NCBI RefSeq assembly: GCF_900116195.1
Contig: NZ_FOZW01000006.1
Coordinates: 186,001 to 250,000, forward strand
Reading direction: 5' to 3'
Length of the DNA: 64,000 nucleotides
DNA from: Alloyangia pacifica
GTDB taxonomy: Bacteria > Pseudomonadota > Alphaproteobacteria > Rhodobacterales > Rhodobacteraceae
The notes beneath the pieces were generated by a model that had not been told where the DNA came from, did not search any database, and was given only the letters and a program-made list of their open reading frames with translations. Made by a program: the position numbers and the translations under genes. Of this stretch, positions 62,808 through 64,000 are shown piece after piece (the stretch's first letter is position 1; the number at the start of each line of letters is the position of its first letter).

Positions 62808-63938
62808 TTGCTGTTCGCGGTGCTGGGGTTGGCCTCTCTGGCCCTCCCCTTCCTGACCCTGCGCGCCAACCGCATCGTCGCCGGCGAAGGCGTGATGCTC
62901 TGGGACAGCGCCGAGATGGCGGCGGTGATCCCCGGAAGTCTCGCACTTGCCGCCGGGATCGGCCTCGGTCTGCTCTCCGGTCCGCCGCTGCTGCGCCTCG
63001 GCGGTAGCCTTCTTGGCCTTGGCGGCTTTGTCATTCTGCTGGTGGAGGGCGCAGGCACCCAGCTCGAAGGGTCCGGAGACCTTGCCCGCGTCTCGCCCGC
63101 CGCCGGGGCCTGGTGCCTGCTGCTGGTGCTTATGCTGCTCATGGCCGACGCGCTGTCGCAGCTGCGTCCCGGCCCGCGTTCCCGAGCCGGACTGCTGGCG
63201 CTGTTGCTGGCCGCGCTGGCCGCGCTGCTCTGGTCCGGGGCGCTCTCGGACCTCTCGGTGATGCGTGAATACGCCAGCCGCACGGACGCCTTCCGTACCG
63301 CCGCCCTGCGCCACGTTGCCCTCGCTCTGGGCTCGCTCGGCGCGGCGGCGCTGATCGGCTTCCCGCTCGGCATCCTGTGCCACCGCAATGGGAGCCTGCG
63401 CGCCGCGACCCTGCCGGTGCTGAGCTTCCTGCAGACCATTCCGTCGCTTGCAATGTTCGGCATCATGATCCCGATCCTCGGCTGGGTGGCCGCCACCTAC
63501 CCCGCCGCGCAGGCGCTCGGCATCGCCGGCATCGGCTTTGCCCCCGCCTTTCTTGCGCTGGTGCTCTACTCGCTGCTGCCGGTGGTCGCCAACACGGTCA
63601 CCGGTCTCGCCGCCACACCGCCCGCCACCATCGAGGCCGCCCGCGGCATGGGCATGACCGGCATGCAGCGGCTCTGGAGGGTCGAGCTGCCGCTTGCCAT
63701 GCCGGTAATCCTCGCGGGGCTGCGCATCGTGCTGGTGCAGAACATCGGACTTGCGGTCATCGCCGGGCTGATCGGCGGCGGCGGCTTCGGCAGCTTCGTC
63801 TTCCAGGGCCTCAACCAGACCGCCACCGACCTCATCCTGCTGGGCGCCCTGCCCACCGTGGTCATGGCCCTCGTCGCCGCGATCGTCATGGACATCCTCG
63901 TCGACCTCACCCGCCGCATCCCGGAGCGCCAGCCATGA
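62808..63938 (+). CDS. Osmoprotectant ABC transporter permease
   Basis: A 376-residue permease. The first 150 residues hold about four hydrophobic segments that are not part of the standard permease, and the C-terminal 220 residues form the BPD_transp_1 domain with the EAA-type loop TIEAARGMGMTGMQRLWRVELPLAMPVILAGLR. The extra N-terminal helices are the YehW/YehY type. No ATG lies in frame before the first hydrophobic segment; TTG at 62808 is the best start, with CTG at 62748 overlapping the upstream stop (CTGA) as an alternative. It overlaps the ATPase gene by four bases. Confidence 0.88.
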   Translation: MLFAVLGLASLALPFLTLRANRIVAGEGVMLWDSAEMAAVIPGSLALAAGIGLGLLSGPPLLRLGGSLLGLGGFVILLVEGAGTQLEGSGDLARVSPAAGAWCLLLVLMLLMADALSQLRPGPRSRAGLLALLLAALAALLWSGALSDLSVMREYASRTDAFRTAALRHVALALGSLGAAALIGFPLGILCHRNGSLRAATLPVLSFLQTIPSLAMFGIMIPILGWVAATYPAAQALGIAGIGFAPAFLALVLYSLLPVVANTVTGLAATPPATIEAARGMGMTGMQRLWRVELPLAMPVILAGLRIVLVQNIGLAVIAGLIGGGGFGSFVFQGLNQTATDLILLGALPTVVMALVAAIVMDILVDLTRRIPERQP

Positions 63939-64000
63939 TCGAGATCGACAGGATCACCAAGCTCTACGGCAGCACCCGCGCCGTCGACGCCGTATCGCTC
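63935..64000 (+). CDS. Osmoprotectant ABC transporter ATP-binding protein, partial
   Basis: Only the first 22 codons are in the window: MIEIDRITKLYGSTRAVDAV then SL. This is the usual beginning of an OpuCA/ProV-like ATPase before the Walker A motif. It overlaps the permease stop by four bases (ATGA). The rest lies beyond the right edge. Confidence 0.9.
   Translation, partial: MIEIDRITKLYGSTRAVDAVSL

Overview
The window is chromosomal DNA of an alphaproteobacterium of the Rhodobacterales (Roseobacter/Rhodobacter group). This rests on very high GC, an ethylmalonyl-CoA (EMC) pathway cluster next to sdhCDAB, an HvrA-type H-NS protein, a cysteine-poor L36, and several small genes I recognise from this family. 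It reads as ordinary core and central-metabolism genome. I see no prophage, integrase, transposase, CRISPR array, plasmid gene or rRNA operon.

Layout. 0.1-7.0 kb: an OmpA-type envelope protein with a small coiled-coil membrane protein, then divergent ubiA and rsmE, the latter followed by overlapping genes and by gshA. 7.1-7.7 kb: a gene-free stretch with a 67-bp repeat in two copies and two minus-strand terminator-like hairpins. 7.8-11.9 kb: an RsbV/RsbW-like pair, an acetoacetyl-CoA thiolase, a RluA pseudouridine synthase and an N-formylglutamate amidohydrolase. 12.0-17.0 kb: tRNA-Val(GAC), rpmJ, trpF, lapA-like, ihfB, a ChaC-type gene and rpsA with a long leader. 17.3-20.3 kb: a GAF-Fis regulator followed by an aldehyde dehydrogenase, with two helically phased palindromes between them. 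20.4-24.5 kb: a UPF0173 hydrolase, a glycosyltransferase-like protein, an Asp-box propeller and a SIMPL protein. 24.7-36.8 kb, mostly plus strand: a large PilM/GspC-like protein of unknown role, glyS, a PPDK-family enzyme, a SleB hydrolase, folB, folP and glmM. 37-39.3 kb, minus strand: a MATE transporter and two overlapping thioesterases.

Fatty-acid and acetate metabolism fill 39-61 kb. Two paralogous MerR regulators precede an acyl-CoA dehydrogenase, a GST, fadA, a cupin and fadB. Then come divergent ccr and ecm, and, on the minus strand, the mcl2 - nnrU - DUF1737 - mch set followed by sdhC-D-A-(lipoprotein)-B. Beta-oxidation supplies acetyl-CoA and crotonyl-CoA-level intermediates; Ccr, Ecm and Mch are three EMC steps replacing the glyoxylate shunt; Mcl2 hydrolyses malyl-CoA to malate; Sdh oxidises the succinate produced. 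Missing here, and expected elsewhere, are phaB, the methylsuccinyl-CoA dehydrogenase, mcl1 and epimerase/mutase steps. The window ends in an osmoprotectant ABC transporter cut by the right edge.

The most notable non-gene signals are a 17-bp motif shared (15/17) by the ecm and mcl2 leaders with a related dyad over the ccr -35 box, twin GTGATCAC palindromes upstream of sdhC, the regulator/operator arrangement before the aldehyde dehydrogenase, the two-copy repeat after gshA, and a family of dispersed intergenic repeats. I did not find a clearly novel multi-gene system. All calls are by eye from sequence and family knowledge, with no database search.
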